Shown in pieces: positions 8,266 through 16,170 of a stretch of 64,000 nt of DNA (its first letter is position 1; the number at the start of each line of letters is the position of its first letter). This stretch comes from Litorivicinus lipolyticus (GTDB lineage: Bacteria > Pseudomonadota > Gammaproteobacteria > Pseudomonadales > Litorivicinaceae), in assembly GCF_009650135.1 (NCBI RefSeq), contig NZ_CP045871.1:620001-684000 (forward strand), read 5' to 3'. The position numbers and the translations under genes are program-made. Below the pieces are notes generated by a model. It searched no databases. It was not told where the DNA came from and saw only the letters and a program-made list of their open reading frames with translations.

Positions 8266-8288
8266 GAAGTGTTATAATATATCGTATC
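8266..8288 (+). promoter_or_regulatory. Zur-like operator overlapping the zrg promoter -10
   Basis: A 23-bp near-palindrome beginning GAAGTGTTATAATAT shares the core TGTTATAATAT with the Zur operator of E. coli znuA/znuC. The sequence TATAAT (8273-8278) inside it would serve as the -10 element. Zinc-loaded Zur bound here would block RNA polymerase. It sits 23 bp upstream of the zrgA-like start, so zinc repression of that operon is the simplest reading. Confidence 0.68.
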
Positions 8289-8310
8289 GCTGTCAGTCGA
8301 GGAATTGAGT

Positions 8311-8754
8311 GTGCACACTAAATTTGCCCAGGGTTTGAGCCTGGTGGGGGCGCTGTTGTCCGCACCCGTGTTGGCCGGTGGTGGCCATCATCATGGTGAG
8401 GGCCACATGCAGGTCGCGCTGGATGGCGCGGTATTGGATGTTAATTTGGTCCTGCCAAAAGCGGATTTTGGCACCATCGACCCGCGCGGTCGGCAACTAT
8501 TAGCCGCCCCGTCAGGTCAATGTGTAGCGCGTGCCATTCAGATGCTGGATACGGACCTGGGTGATGGCCATGCGGACATTACCTTGGCCCAAACCTACGA
8601 TTGCGCGGCGCCGACGTCGCTGAGCTCGATTGAGCTGAGCGTTTTTGCGTGGGCACCGTCGCTTCAAGAAATTGAGCTGACGTACCTGTCGGCGCGCCAT
8701 CAAGTGTCGCAAACTGTCAGCGATGAACAGCCGGCCGTGCTGCTGGGTGACTGA
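8311..8754 (+). CDS. ZrgA-like (DUF2796) periplasmic zinc-uptake protein
   Basis: The 147-residue protein has a signal peptide ending near LAGG, then a His-rich stretch GGGHHHGEGH and the pattern MQVALDGAVLDVNLVLPKADFG. This is the hallmark start of the DUF2796/ZrgA family. In Vibrio, ZrgA is a periplasmic component of a zinc acquisition system. The GTG at 8311 is preferred because GAGGA lies 7 bases upstream; a TTG at 8305 is too close. It is shorter than most members (about 190 residues). It heads an operon with ABC ATPase, permease and DUF3299 genes and has a Zur-like box at its promoter. Confidence 0.8.
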   Translation: MHTKFAQGLSLVGALLSAPVLAGGGHHHGEGHMQVALDGAVLDVNLVLPKADFGTIDPRGRQLLAAPSGQCVARAIQMLDTDLGDGHADITLAQTYDCAAPTSLSSIELSVFAWAPSLQEIELTYLSARHQVSQTVSDEQPAVLLGD

Positions 8755-9361
8755 CACGGTGCTTGCGGCCCAGGGGCTATCGGTTCGGCTTGGCAGCCGG
8801 CACATTGCCTTTCCGGACCTGCGGCTGGCGCGTGGCGAATCGGTCTTGGTCCTGGGCGAGTCCGGGTCCGGCAAGTCGACGCTGATTCACCTGCTGGCGG
8901 GCTTGCTGGTGCCGGCCACCGGTTCCGTGCAAATCGCCGGGCAATCGATCGGCGCGATGTCATCGTCGGAGCGCGATCGTTTTCGCGCGCGTCACCTGGG
9001 GCTGGTTTATCAAACACTCAATTTGTTGCCCTACCTAACCCCGATCGACCATCTGCGTCTGGCGGCTCAGTTTGCCGGTCGTGCGCCCAGCGATGGGAAG
9101 GACTTATGGGCTGCGTTGAGCCTGGATGCGTCGCTGCTGAATACACCGGTGCGCCGGCTAAGCGTCGGCCAGCAGCAGCGCGTGGCGGTGGCCCGGGCCT
9201 TAATCTGTCAGCCAGACCTGATTTTTGCCGACGAACCAACCTCGGCGCTGGATCGAACTAACCGTGATCGCGTGATGAATTGTTGGGGCGGCCAAACCCT
9301 ATTGATGGTCAGTCACGACTCGGATTTGGCATCACGATTTGATCGGGTGGTAACGCTATGA
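8747..9361 (+). CDS. ABC transporter ATP-binding protein of the zrg-like operon
   Basis: This MacB/LolD-class ATPase of about 204 residues has Walker A GESGSGKST, signature RLSVGQQQRVAVARALI, Walker B LIFADEPTSALD and switch LLMVSHDSDL. The length is that of an ATPase subunit alone. The GTG at 8747 overlaps the end of zrgA; an ATG at 8723 would add eight residues with no better ribosome site, so the start is uncertain. It should energise the FtsX/MacB-like permease that follows with a 4-bp overlap. A role in zinc uptake is inferred from the operon. Confidence 0.82.
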   Translation: MTDTVLAAQGLSVRLGSRHIAFPDLRLARGESVLVLGESGSGKSTLIHLLAGLLVPATGSVQIAGQSIGAMSSSERDRFRARHLGLVYQTLNLLPYLTPIDHLRLAAQFAGRAPSDGKDLWAALSLDASLLNTPVRRLSVGQQQRVAVARALICQPDLIFADEPTSALDRTNRDRVMNCWGGQTLLMVSHDSDLASRFDRVVTL

Positions 9362-10557
9362 TGCGGTTGCGAATGGCACTTAAATCGCTGCGCTATCGAC
9401 GCGCAAGTGCCGCACTCACGGTGGTCGCGATTGCCTTGGCGCTGGTCATTGTGGTGCTCGGTCAGCGGGTCACCGAAGGCGTTAAAGAGGGTCTGTATGC
9501 GGGTGCCCGCGGCATCGATTTAATCGTCGCGCGCCCGTCGGGGGATGTCCAGATCGTGATGCACGCGCTGTACCAGCTAGGCGCCGGGGGCGCCGGTTTG
9601 TCGCCCGCGGACCAAGCCCTGGTCAGCGCTTTGGAGGACGTCGACTGGGTCGTGCCGATTGCGCTTGGGGATTCGCACCGCGGCGTCGCTGTGATGGCGA
9701 CGGCGCCGGACTACGTGCGTCATTTAAGCGACGCCCGCGGTCAGCCGATTCGCTTCGCCACCGGCGCATGGCCGGACGATTGGCGTTCGGTGGTTTTAGG
9801 TGCCCAAGCGGCCAATCGCTTGGGTTATGCGACCGGCCAATCGATCCAGTTATCCCACGGCAGTGGCACCGGGTTAGAGCGCAGCCACGATCAGGTGTTG
9901 CGGGTGACGGGCATACTGGCCCCGACCGGAACGCCGCTGGACAACCGGATACTGGTGTCGCTGCAAGCCGACCGCATCGTGCACGGGGCCGATCCGGATG
10001 CCGACGGGGCAGTCACGGCGCTGTTACTGGGTGCGAAGCGTAAAGTCGGTATTTTTCGAATCCAGCGCCAGATTGACCGTTCGACGGAGGGGCGCGTGAC
10101 GGCGGTGATTCCGGCGGCTGCGCTGACTCAGTTGTGGCAGTTGCTGGGCGTGGTGCAGTCGTCCGCGCGCTTGTTCTCGGGGTTGATCCTGCTGTTCGCC
10201 GGGCTGTCGCTGGTGACTTTGATGTTGATGAACTGGCAGCAACGCCGGCGCGAGTGCTGGGTGTTGCGGGCGATGGGCTGCTCGCTCGGCTTTGCGTTAT
10301 CCGTACAGGCGATTGAGGGGCTGGTGATCGCGGCTTTGGCGGTGGCGCTGGCGATGCTGACGATCGCACTGGGTAGCGGCGCACTGGGTCACTGGGTGAT
10401 GGCAGAGTACGGTATCTTGATCGCCGCCCCTGACGTCAATTATTTCGCGTTAGGGCTTTTCAGTGCGGCGATTGCGATCTGTTTGGTTTTCTCGTTGCTA
10501 CCGACGCTGTTAAGCTGGCGCGGTCAGGTCCAGCGTGGGCTTACGGAGACGGTATGA
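9358..10557 (+). CDS. ABC transporter permease (FtsX/MacB-like) of the zrg-like operon
   Basis: The 399-residue protein has one N-terminal membrane helix (residues about 18-38, ALTVVAIALALVIVVLG). A large extracytoplasmic domain of about 230 residues follows, and then three C-terminal helices. That is the FtsX/MacB topology of mechanotransmission ABC proteins rather than a classical import channel. Its start overlaps the ATPase stop (ATGA) and its stop overlaps the DUF3299 start in the same way. In Vibrio-type zrg loci an equivalent permease and ATPase accompany ZrgA. Confidence 0.82.
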   Translation: MMRLRMALKSLRYRRASAALTVVAIALALVIVVLGQRVTEGVKEGLYAGARGIDLIVARPSGDVQIVMHALYQLGAGGAGLSPADQALVSALEDVDWVVPIALGDSHRGVAVMATAPDYVRHLSDARGQPIRFATGAWPDDWRSVVLGAQAANRLGYATGQSIQLSHGSGTGLERSHDQVLRVTGILAPTGTPLDNRILVSLQADRIVHGADPDADGAVTALLLGAKRKVGIFRIQRQIDRSTEGRVTAVIPAAALTQLWQLLGVVQSSARLFSGLILLFAGLSLVTLMLMNWQQRRRECWVLRAMGCSLGFALSVQAIEGLVIAALAVALAMLTIALGSGALGHWVMAEYGILIAAPDVNYFALGLFSAAIAICLVFSLLPTLLSWRGQVQRGLTETV

Positions 10558-11132
10558 TCAAAAGCGTTGGTGCAATTGCGTTGCTGTTTTCGGCCTTGGG
10601 CGCGTCCGCCAGCTGGTTTTCCAGCGACGATCCGATTCGTTTGGACGATGCCCGCTTGAAGCAGTCGTATGCCTCGTGGGACGGACTGATCCCGCCGGAC
10701 GCCTATGCCTGGGTACCGGAAAATCCATCGTTTGAATTGATTGATTCGGATGAGTTTCAGCGTCAATTAGAGGCCAGTGGGGCCAGCCTGAACGAGGGAA
10801 TGCAGGGCAAGGCGATTGGCATTGGCGGGTTTATGGTGCCGATCGACGTCGACGGCCAACAGGTCCTGACGTTTCTATTGGTGCCCGAAGCGGGCCAGTG
10901 CGTCCACGTTCCGGCGCCGCCAATTAACCAGACGGTTTTAGTCGATGCCTCGCTGAATCCAGTGCTGCTGCGTGATCTCTATCAACCGATCTGGGTGAAT
11001 GGAGATATCCGCGTCAGCCGCGGTGACACGGACCTTGCTGAATACGGATACCTGTTGGTTGACCCGCGCGTGTACGACCTCGAAATTCCCGACTACGATG
11101 CGGCGCTGGTGCCGCGCCACAGTGGCGACTAG
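10554..11132 (+). CDS. DUF3299 periplasmic protein of the zrg-like operon
   Basis: A 192-residue secreted protein with signal peptide MIKSVGAIALLFSALGASA. The central part, AIGIGGFMVPIDVDGQQ followed by a strand and PEAGQCVHVPAPPINQTV, is the conserved core of DUF3299. That core includes an invariant Cys-His pair (CVH) that could bind metal. DUF3299 proteins recur beside ZrgA-type ABC systems. The biochemical role is unknown; a metal-handling role in the periplasm is inferred from context and the Zur-like operator upstream. Confidence 0.78.
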   Translation: MIKSVGAIALLFSALGASASWFSSDDPIRLDDARLKQSYASWDGLIPPDAYAWVPENPSFELIDSDEFQRQLEASGASLNEGMQGKAIGIGGFMVPIDVDGQQVLTFLLVPEAGQCVHVPAPPINQTVLVDASLNPVLLRDLYQPIWVNGDIRVSRGDTDLAEYGYLLVDPRVYDLEIPDYDAALVPRHSGD

Positions 11133-11177
11133 CGCCCGAACTGCTTTATGGTGGGTGCCCCTTTAAGAGGACGCCCC

Positions 11178-11606
11178 ATGAGCAACCTTGAGCAAACCCC
11201 CGCAACCCGCGGCCGTCTGACGATCCGAACGCTGGCGATGCCGGCGGACACCAACCCCTCGGGCGACATTTTCGGCGGCTGGGTGCTGTCACAAATGGAC
11301 TTGGCGGCGGGTATTTGTGCCGGTCAGCGCGCCCAGTCGCGCGTGGTCACGGTCTCGGTCGACAGCATGAGCTTTATCCGGCCCGTCCAGGTTGGCGATA
11401 TCTTGGGCGTCTACACCTTTGTTAAACGCGTTGGCCGCAGTTCCCTCGATATCAACGTCGAGGCCTGGGTCCGGCGCGGCCGCATTGGCCAGCGCGAAAA
11501 GGTCACCGAAGCGCTGTTCCGTTTCGTTGCGCTGGACGACGACGGCCAGCCCACGGCGGTCCCCACATTGGCTGAACTGCCCGAGTACGTTGACAGCGAC
11601 TTCTAA
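11178..11606 (+). CDS. Acyl-CoA thioesterase, YciA-type
   Basis: The 142-residue single hot-dog domain protein carries the YciA-family motif NPSGDIFGGWVLSQMD with the catalytic Asp, then VTVSVDSMSFIRPVQVGD. It hydrolyses acyl-CoA to free CoA and acid in the cytoplasm. The ATG at 11178 follows AGAGG and gives the family's usual length (about 135-150); an upstream in-frame ATG at 11148 adds only low-similarity residues. Substrate length preference cannot be read from sequence. Confidence 0.88.
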   Translation: MSNLEQTPATRGRLTIRTLAMPADTNPSGDIFGGWVLSQMDLAAGICAGQRAQSRVVTVSVDSMSFIRPVQVGDILGVYTFVKRVGRSSLDINVEAWVRRGRIGQREKVTEALFRFVALDDDGQPTAVPTLAELPEYVDSDF

Positions 11607-11666
11607 ACGCCTTGAAAAGCAGGCGGCCGCCACAACTTTTAAAGCACACCAACATGAGAGCCACCG

Positions 11667-12806
11667 ATGCAAAACTTCGCCTATAAAAATCCGACTGAAA
11701 TTCTGTTTGGCGCCGGCCAGGTCGCCGAAATCGCCAGCCGTATCCCCGCCGATGCACAGGTGCTGATGCTTTACGGCGGTGGTTCAATCAAAGCTAATGG
11801 TGCCTATGACCAAGTGGTCGCGGCCTTGGGTGGGCATAATTGGACCGAATTCGGTGGTGTTGAAGCCAACCCGACCTACGAAACCTTGATGCAGGCGCTG
11901 GATGTGGTGCGCGATGAATCGATTGATTTCATCCTCGCCGTCGGCGGTGGCAGTGTCGGAGATGGCGCTAAGTTCATTGCCGCGGCCGCGAAATTTGATG
12001 GCGAGCCCTGGGACATTTTAGCCAAAGGGTCAGAGGTCACAGCCGCGTTGCCGCTGGGCGTGGTCTTGACCTTGCCGGCGACCGGCACCGAGAGCAACGG
12101 TAACGCCGTGGTCACCCGAACGCAGACGCAGCAAAAATTGGCGTTTGGGTCACCTTGGGTGCGCCCAGTTTTTGCGGTATTGGACCCGGCGTTTACGCTG
12201 ACGCTGCCGACCCGCCAAGTCGGCAACGGTGTGGTCGACGCCTTTGTGCACGTGATCGAGCAGTACTTGACCTACCCCACGAACGCGCCGTTGCAAGACC
12301 GCTTTGCTGAATCGATTTTATCGACTTTGATCGAGGAGGGCCCGAAAGCACTCAGTTCACCCGAGGATTTAGAGGTTCGGGCCAATGTCATGTGGTGCGC
12401 CTGCATGGCGCTGAATGGCCTAATTGGCCAAGGCGTGCCACAAGATTGGGCGACTCATATGATTGGTCACGAGCTGACGGCGGTCCATGGACTGGACCAT
12501 GCACAGACACTGGCGGTGGTGTTGCCGTCGCTGCTGCGGGTCAAAATCGACGCAAAGCGTGCAAAATTGGAGCAACTTGGCGCCCGTGTATTCGGTATCA
12601 GCGGCGATGCAGCGGCCACCATTGATGCGGTCGAGGCATTTTTCGAATCGATGGGCGTCGCCACTCGGTTGTCTGGATACGGGCTGGATCAATCGGCGGT
12701 GGCACCGGTGATCGCCAGCCTGACGGACAATGGGATGTTGGCGCTGGGTGAGCATGGCGACATTACGCCACAAACTGCGAATGAAATATTGACGCTAGCC
12801 GGCTGA
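11667..12806 (+). CDS. yqhD: NADP-dependent aldehyde/alcohol dehydrogenase, YqhD-type
   Basis: A 379-residue iron-containing alcohol dehydrogenase family protein, close to E. coli YqhD along its whole length. It shares the start MQNFAYKNPTEILFGAGQ, LYGGGSIK and FGGVEANPTYETLM, the nucleotide loop AVGGGSVGDG, PATGTESNG, and the metal-binding stretch HMIGHELTAVHGLDHAQ. The Gly-Gly-Gly-Ser near residue 38 is the NADP(H)-binding feature of YqhD. It would reduce short-chain and lipid-peroxidation aldehydes in the cytoplasm. It is a monocistronic gene in a different context from E. coli. Confidence 0.93.
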   Translation: MQNFAYKNPTEILFGAGQVAEIASRIPADAQVLMLYGGGSIKANGAYDQVVAALGGHNWTEFGGVEANPTYETLMQALDVVRDESIDFILAVGGGSVGDGAKFIAAAAKFDGEPWDILAKGSEVTAALPLGVVLTLPATGTESNGNAVVTRTQTQQKLAFGSPWVRPVFAVLDPAFTLTLPTRQVGNGVVDAFVHVIEQYLTYPTNAPLQDRFAESILSTLIEEGPKALSSPEDLEVRANVMWCACMALNGLIGQGVPQDWATHMIGHELTAVHGLDHAQTLAVVLPSLLRVKIDAKRAKLEQLGARVFGISGDAAATIDAVEAFFESMGVATRLSGYGLDQSAVAPVIASLTDNGMLALGEHGDITPQTANEILTLAG

Positions 12807-12808
12807 TG

Positions 12809-12836
12809 ATCGAGGCGTCGGTCCGGGCGCCTCGAT
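12809..12836. terminator. Stem-loop between converging yqhD and the 12.8 kb small gene
   Basis: A perfect 9-bp inverted repeat (ATCGAGGCG and its complement, 10-nt loop) fills the 34-bp gap between two converging genes. No clear T-run follows on either strand, so it may be a weak bidirectional terminator or an end-protecting hairpin. Confidence 0.5.
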
Positions 12837-12840
12837 TCAA

Positions 12841-13002
12841 TTACTGTCCGGTAAACGAACAGAGCGCGCCGCTGGCGCCGTCTTTAGAGCCCCATGCCAG
12901 CGGATCCGGTGCCTGATACGGATTCGGCGGCGTGTTTGACAGGTCCGCGATCAGCAGTCCGACCACGATCAGTGCCAGTGCAACAATGCCAAGTCGCCTC
13001 AT
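12841..13002 (-). CDS. Small single-pass membrane or lipid-anchored-like protein, third gene of rhodanese-YeeE operon
   Basis: A 53-residue frame starts MRRLGIVALALIVVGLLIAD, one hydrophobic segment preceded by two Arg. It continues with a short Pro/Gly-rich extracytoplasmic tail holding a single Cys near the end (GALCSFTG). The start overlaps the yeeE-like stop by 4 bp (ATGA), so it is translated with the sulfur transporter gene. I do not recognise a family. Its coupling to a thiosulfate-type transporter and a periplasmic rhodanese suggests an accessory role in sulfur transfer, which is inference. Confidence 0.72.
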   Translation of the reverse strand: MRRLGIVALALIVVGLLIADLSNTPPNPYQAPDPLAWGSKDGASGALCSFTGQ

Positions 13003-14072
13003 AGTGACCACAACCTATCGCGCAAGCGCACGCCGATTAGGCTGCCGCCAAAGCCGCACACCATCCACACCCAACCGTGCAATGAGCCGCTTGCAATGCC
13101 GCTGAACAGTGCACCGACATTGCACCCGAATGCCAAGCGCGAACTGATGCCCAGCACCAAGCCGGCCAGCAGCACGACGCCGTAAAGTTGCCAACGAATA
13201 GAGGGCAGCAGCGGTTGTCCCTTAACCGATTGCCATGACGCCAGCGCGGCACCGGCCATCAGGCCGATGCTGGTCAGAGACGTGACGTCATTGAGCACGC
13301 TGTTGCTGAGGCTGGTGGCGTTCACGGAGGCACTCCAGAATGCCGATCCGGTTGGGTCCCAGCCCAGTGGTACGGCGATCTTAGCGACCCAAAGACCGAG
13401 GCCGTAGACAACGCCCCAGGGCTGGCCGGCGACTAGTACATGGGCGATTGCCAGCACTGCAACCAAGGTCGCGGCCAGCATCAAACGGCGGTTAAGACCA
13501 CTCGTTGAACCTTTCCAGTGCGCCAGTACCGCAATCACGGCTAAGCATGACAAGGTAGTCGCCAGGGAGCCTGCGACCCCGAACTCAGTCGTCAGATCAA
13601 CCGCAATGTGCGGTATTGCCGCGACTGCGGCGGGGACCCACAAGGAGCCTGCGAAGCTGCCGACGCAAAACGCGGGCAAGGCGACCAGCGCGACTAAGTT
13701 GCCGGACCCTGCATTGACCAGGGTGCCGCTGCCGCAGCCCAGCAATAACTGCATGGCCAGCCCAAAGACCGCCGCCGCTAAACCCATGGACAGGCTGATC
13801 GGACCGATTGCGCCGACCAGTGAATCCTGGGATGCAATCAGCGGTTGGATGATCACCGCCGTCAGCGCAATGGCCCAGCACTGGGCGATCACGCCCTGTG
13901 GGTTGCGTTCGCGAATCCAGCGGCGCCAAGGCCCGGCAAATCCGAAGCCAAAGCGCTCCAGCACGAAGCCCAAGCCGATGCCGATCAGCATTAGCAACGC
14001 AAAACGAGCGCCGACGAAAATCGCCAGCGCTGCGGTCAGGGCCAGTAGCCCGAGGGTTATCAGTGCGCGCAA
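12999..14072 (-). CDS. YeeE/YedE-family sulfur (thiosulfate-type) transporter
   Basis: The 357-residue protein has about nine to ten membrane segments and the duplicated Cys-Gly motifs of the family (LLLGCGSGTLVNAGSGN and LAFGCNVGALFSGI). The conserved cysteines relay thiosulfate across the membrane in characterised YeeE proteins. The start is TTG one base after the rhodanese stop codon; no better start is near, so translational coupling is likely. The order rhodanese, YeeE, small protein implies that periplasmic sulfane sulfur is handled and then imported. Confidence 0.88.
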   Translation of the reverse strand: MRALITLGLLALTAALAIFVGARFALLMLIGIGLGFVLERFGFGFAGPWRRWIRERNPQGVIAQCWAIALTAVIIQPLIASQDSLVGAIGPISLSMGLAAAVFGLAMQLLLGCGSGTLVNAGSGNLVALVALPAFCVGSFAGSLWVPAAVAAIPHIAVDLTTEFGVAGSLATTLSCLAVIAVLAHWKGSTSGLNRRLMLAATLVAVLAIAHVLVAGQPWGVVYGLGLWVAKIAVPLGWDPTGSAFWSASVNATSLSNSVLNDVTSLTSIGLMAGAALASWQSVKGQPLLPSIRWQLYGVVLLAGLVLGISSRLAFGCNVGALFSGIASGSLHGWVWMVCGFGGSLIGVRLRDRLWSL

Positions 14073-14073
14073 C

Positions 14074-15051
14074 TTAGTTGATTAACCCGTCTGCCCACTT
14101 TTTAACTTTCAGCAGTGCAAACTTGGCAGCACCCGGGACGTTGTCCATGGGCAATTCAGCGTTTGACCACTCGACCATGGATTCTGCGTACAGCGTGACC
14201 TCGGGTATTTGGGCGACTTCGGACAGCACGAACCAGTTGGTGGCGGCCCAGTGGCCGGTGTTGCAGTAACTCACGGTTTGCGCCTGGTCCAGCCCGTTGG
14301 CCGCGACGATCTTGTTGACCTCGGCCTGGGATTTCAGACTGGCCTCGTCAAAAAATGCGGTGAACGCAAAGTTGTCGGCACCCGGTAAAATGCCCGGCTT
14401 CTTAGCCGCGCCGTGCCAGGCTTCGCCGGCGTAAAAGGCCGGTGTGCGGCTGTCCAGCAAGCGTCCTTGGCCACTGTCGATGCGGGCTTTGACGGTTTCG
14501 GTGCTGGCGTACCACTGGTCGTTAAAGGTTAGCTCAAGGTTGCTGGCAACCGGTGATACCGCGCCTTTGGCGGCTTCAAAACCGGCGGCTAGGTAGCCCT
14601 TGGTGCCACCATTCAGAATGCTCAGGTTTTCAAACCCGAGTGACTTGAAGGTCCAGTAAACGCGAGCGGCGGCGCCGAAATCGGTCGAGTTTTCACCGAA
14701 GTGCGCGACCACCAGGGGGGCGTCGGCACGCAGGCCAGCCGCACCCAAGGCTTGGGTCAGCGCATTCAGTTCAGGCAGTGCGCCGGGGTTGGTTTTGGGT
14801 CCACGGAATGCGCCGTAACCAATTTGGACGGCGCCGGGGATGTGGCCGGCTTCGAAGGCGTCTTTGTCACCGCGAATGTCGACGATCTGGACAGATCCCA
14901 GCAGTGCTTCCAGCTCAGGCGCTTGGATGACGCTGGCTAGAACAATTCGATCGCCGGGCAGGGCAACGCTGTCGACGGCCGGTAACCCGTTCGCCAGGGC
15001 GCCGGCGGATGCCAGTGTGGCTGAGGCGGCTAAGAGTTTTAATGTGCGCAT
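14074..15051 (-). CDS. Secreted two-domain rhodanese-like sulfurtransferase
   Basis: A signal peptide (MRTLKLLAASATLASAGALA) directs this 325-residue protein to the periplasm. Two rhodanese-like domains follow. The first (about 45-170) has no Cys in the catalytic loop position (VVAHFGEN). The second carries the active-site loop SYCNTGHWAAT with the sulfur-carrying Cys. It should move sulfane sulfur between thiosulfate or persulfides and an acceptor. GGAG lies 8 bases before the ATG at 15051. It is the first gene of the operon with the YeeE-family transporter. Confidence 0.88.
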   Translation of the reverse strand: MRTLKLLAASATLASAGALANGLPAVDSVALPGDRIVLASVIQAPELEALLGSVQIVDIRGDKDAFEAGHIPGAVQIGYGAFRGPKTNPGALPELNALTQALGAAGLRADAPLVVAHFGENSTDFGAAARVYWTFKSLGFENLSILNGGTKGYLAAGFEAAKGAVSPVASNLELTFNDQWYASTETVKARIDSGQGRLLDSRTPAFYAGEAWHGAAKKPGILPGADNFAFTAFFDEASLKSQAEVNKIVAANGLDQAQTVSYCNTGHWAATNWFVLSEVAQIPEVTLYAESMVEWSNAELPMDNVPGAAKFALLKVKKWADGLIN

Positions 15052-15223
15052 GATCGGGCTCCGAGTAATGTTCAATGCGCGCATCCTAGTTCCCTGTTGT
15101 GGCGTTGCAAAATACCGTTTTGCGATAGAGCTATAGCCAAATGAAAGGTCGTTGTTCGTTAAACTGGCGCGCTCCGTTACAGTGGGCGAACACCAATAAC
15201 AATTCCGTTAATTAGAGAGCACT

Positions 15224-15985
15224 ATGACGTTTTCAGCCAACCTAGGATTCCTGTGGACCGAACTGGCACTGCCAGCTGCGATTGAAAAGGCCGCCGCGGC
15301 CGGTTTTGATGCGGTCGAATTTCATTACCCCTACGCCCAAAATCGGGCCGCGGTTAAGGCTGCGTTGGCCGCCACTCAGTTGCCGGTGATGGGCTTGAAC
15401 ACCGAGCGCGGCGAAGCCGGTCAAAATGGTCTGGCTGCGTTGCCCGGCCGCCAAGCCGAGGCACGCGCCTTGATCGACCAGGCCTTTGACTGGGCGGCTG
15501 ATTTGGGTGCCCGCAATGTCCATGTGATGGCGGGTTTTGCCAGTGGTGACGCGGCGCGCGAACAGTTTATTGCGAACTTGAACTATGCCGCGGATGTTGG
15601 CGAGCGCGCGGGTGTCGGCGTATTGATCGAGCCGTTGAATGCGTTTGATGCGCCGAACTATTTCCTCAATCGGATTGATCAGGCGCTGGCGATCTTGGCC
15701 GAGGTGGATCGTGCCAACGTTCGCTTGATGTTTGATTGTTACCACGTCGCGCGCACCGAGGGCGACATTCTGGCTCAGTTCGACCACGCCCGGGCGCGCA
15801 TCGGTCATGTCCAGTTTGCCGGGGCGCCGGATCGTGGTGCCCCGGATTTGGGGGCCGTCGACTATGCGCCGGTGTTTGCGCATATTGCGGCCAGTGGCTG
15901 GGATCAGCCCCTGGGGGCCGAGTACAAGCCCGGTGGCGACACGGACCAAAGTTTAGGCTGGCTGGCGAGCTTGGGCACGGCTTAG
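15224..15985 (+). CDS. Hydroxypyruvate isomerase-like TIM-barrel protein (Hyi/OtnI type)
   Basis: The 253-residue protein has the sugar-isomerase TIM-barrel pattern of the Hyi family: MTFSANLGFLWTELALPAAI, AAGFDAVEFHYPY, VLIEPLNAFDAPNYFLN, LMFDCYHVARTEGD, IGHVQFAGAPDRGAP and LGAEYKPGGDT. The Glu, Asp, His and Glu residues in these segments are the metal and acid/base residues. Family members isomerise hydroxypyruvate or 2-oxo-tetronates. No glyoxylate-pathway genes are adjacent, so the true substrate is open. Confidence 0.85.
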   Translation: MTFSANLGFLWTELALPAAIEKAAAAGFDAVEFHYPYAQNRAAVKAALAATQLPVMGLNTERGEAGQNGLAALPGRQAEARALIDQAFDWAADLGARNVHVMAGFASGDAAREQFIANLNYAADVGERAGVGVLIEPLNAFDAPNYFLNRIDQALAILAEVDRANVRLMFDCYHVARTEGDILAQFDHARARIGHVQFAGAPDRGAPDLGAVDYAPVFAHIAASGWDQPLGAEYKPGGDTDQSLGWLASLGTA

Positions 15986-16170
15986 AGCGAGTCGGCTCGC
16001 GGCGTGATTCGGGTGCCGTCTTGCAGCGCCGGCGACATTTGTGCGCGCGCGGTCAGCACCGTTACCGGAATGCACTCAGCCCGCAATGTCCAGGTCTTCC
16101 GTCGTTTCTCCCTTTAAGACTTCGGCCAAGGTTCATGCGACAATTTCGTGTCATTTAAACGGCTAATCTT

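Noticed and set aside
15986..16170. Possible gene fragments on the minus strand (LAEVLKGETTEDLDIAG and a short Thr/Ala-rich frame)
   Set aside because: Too short, in different frames, and no family recognised.
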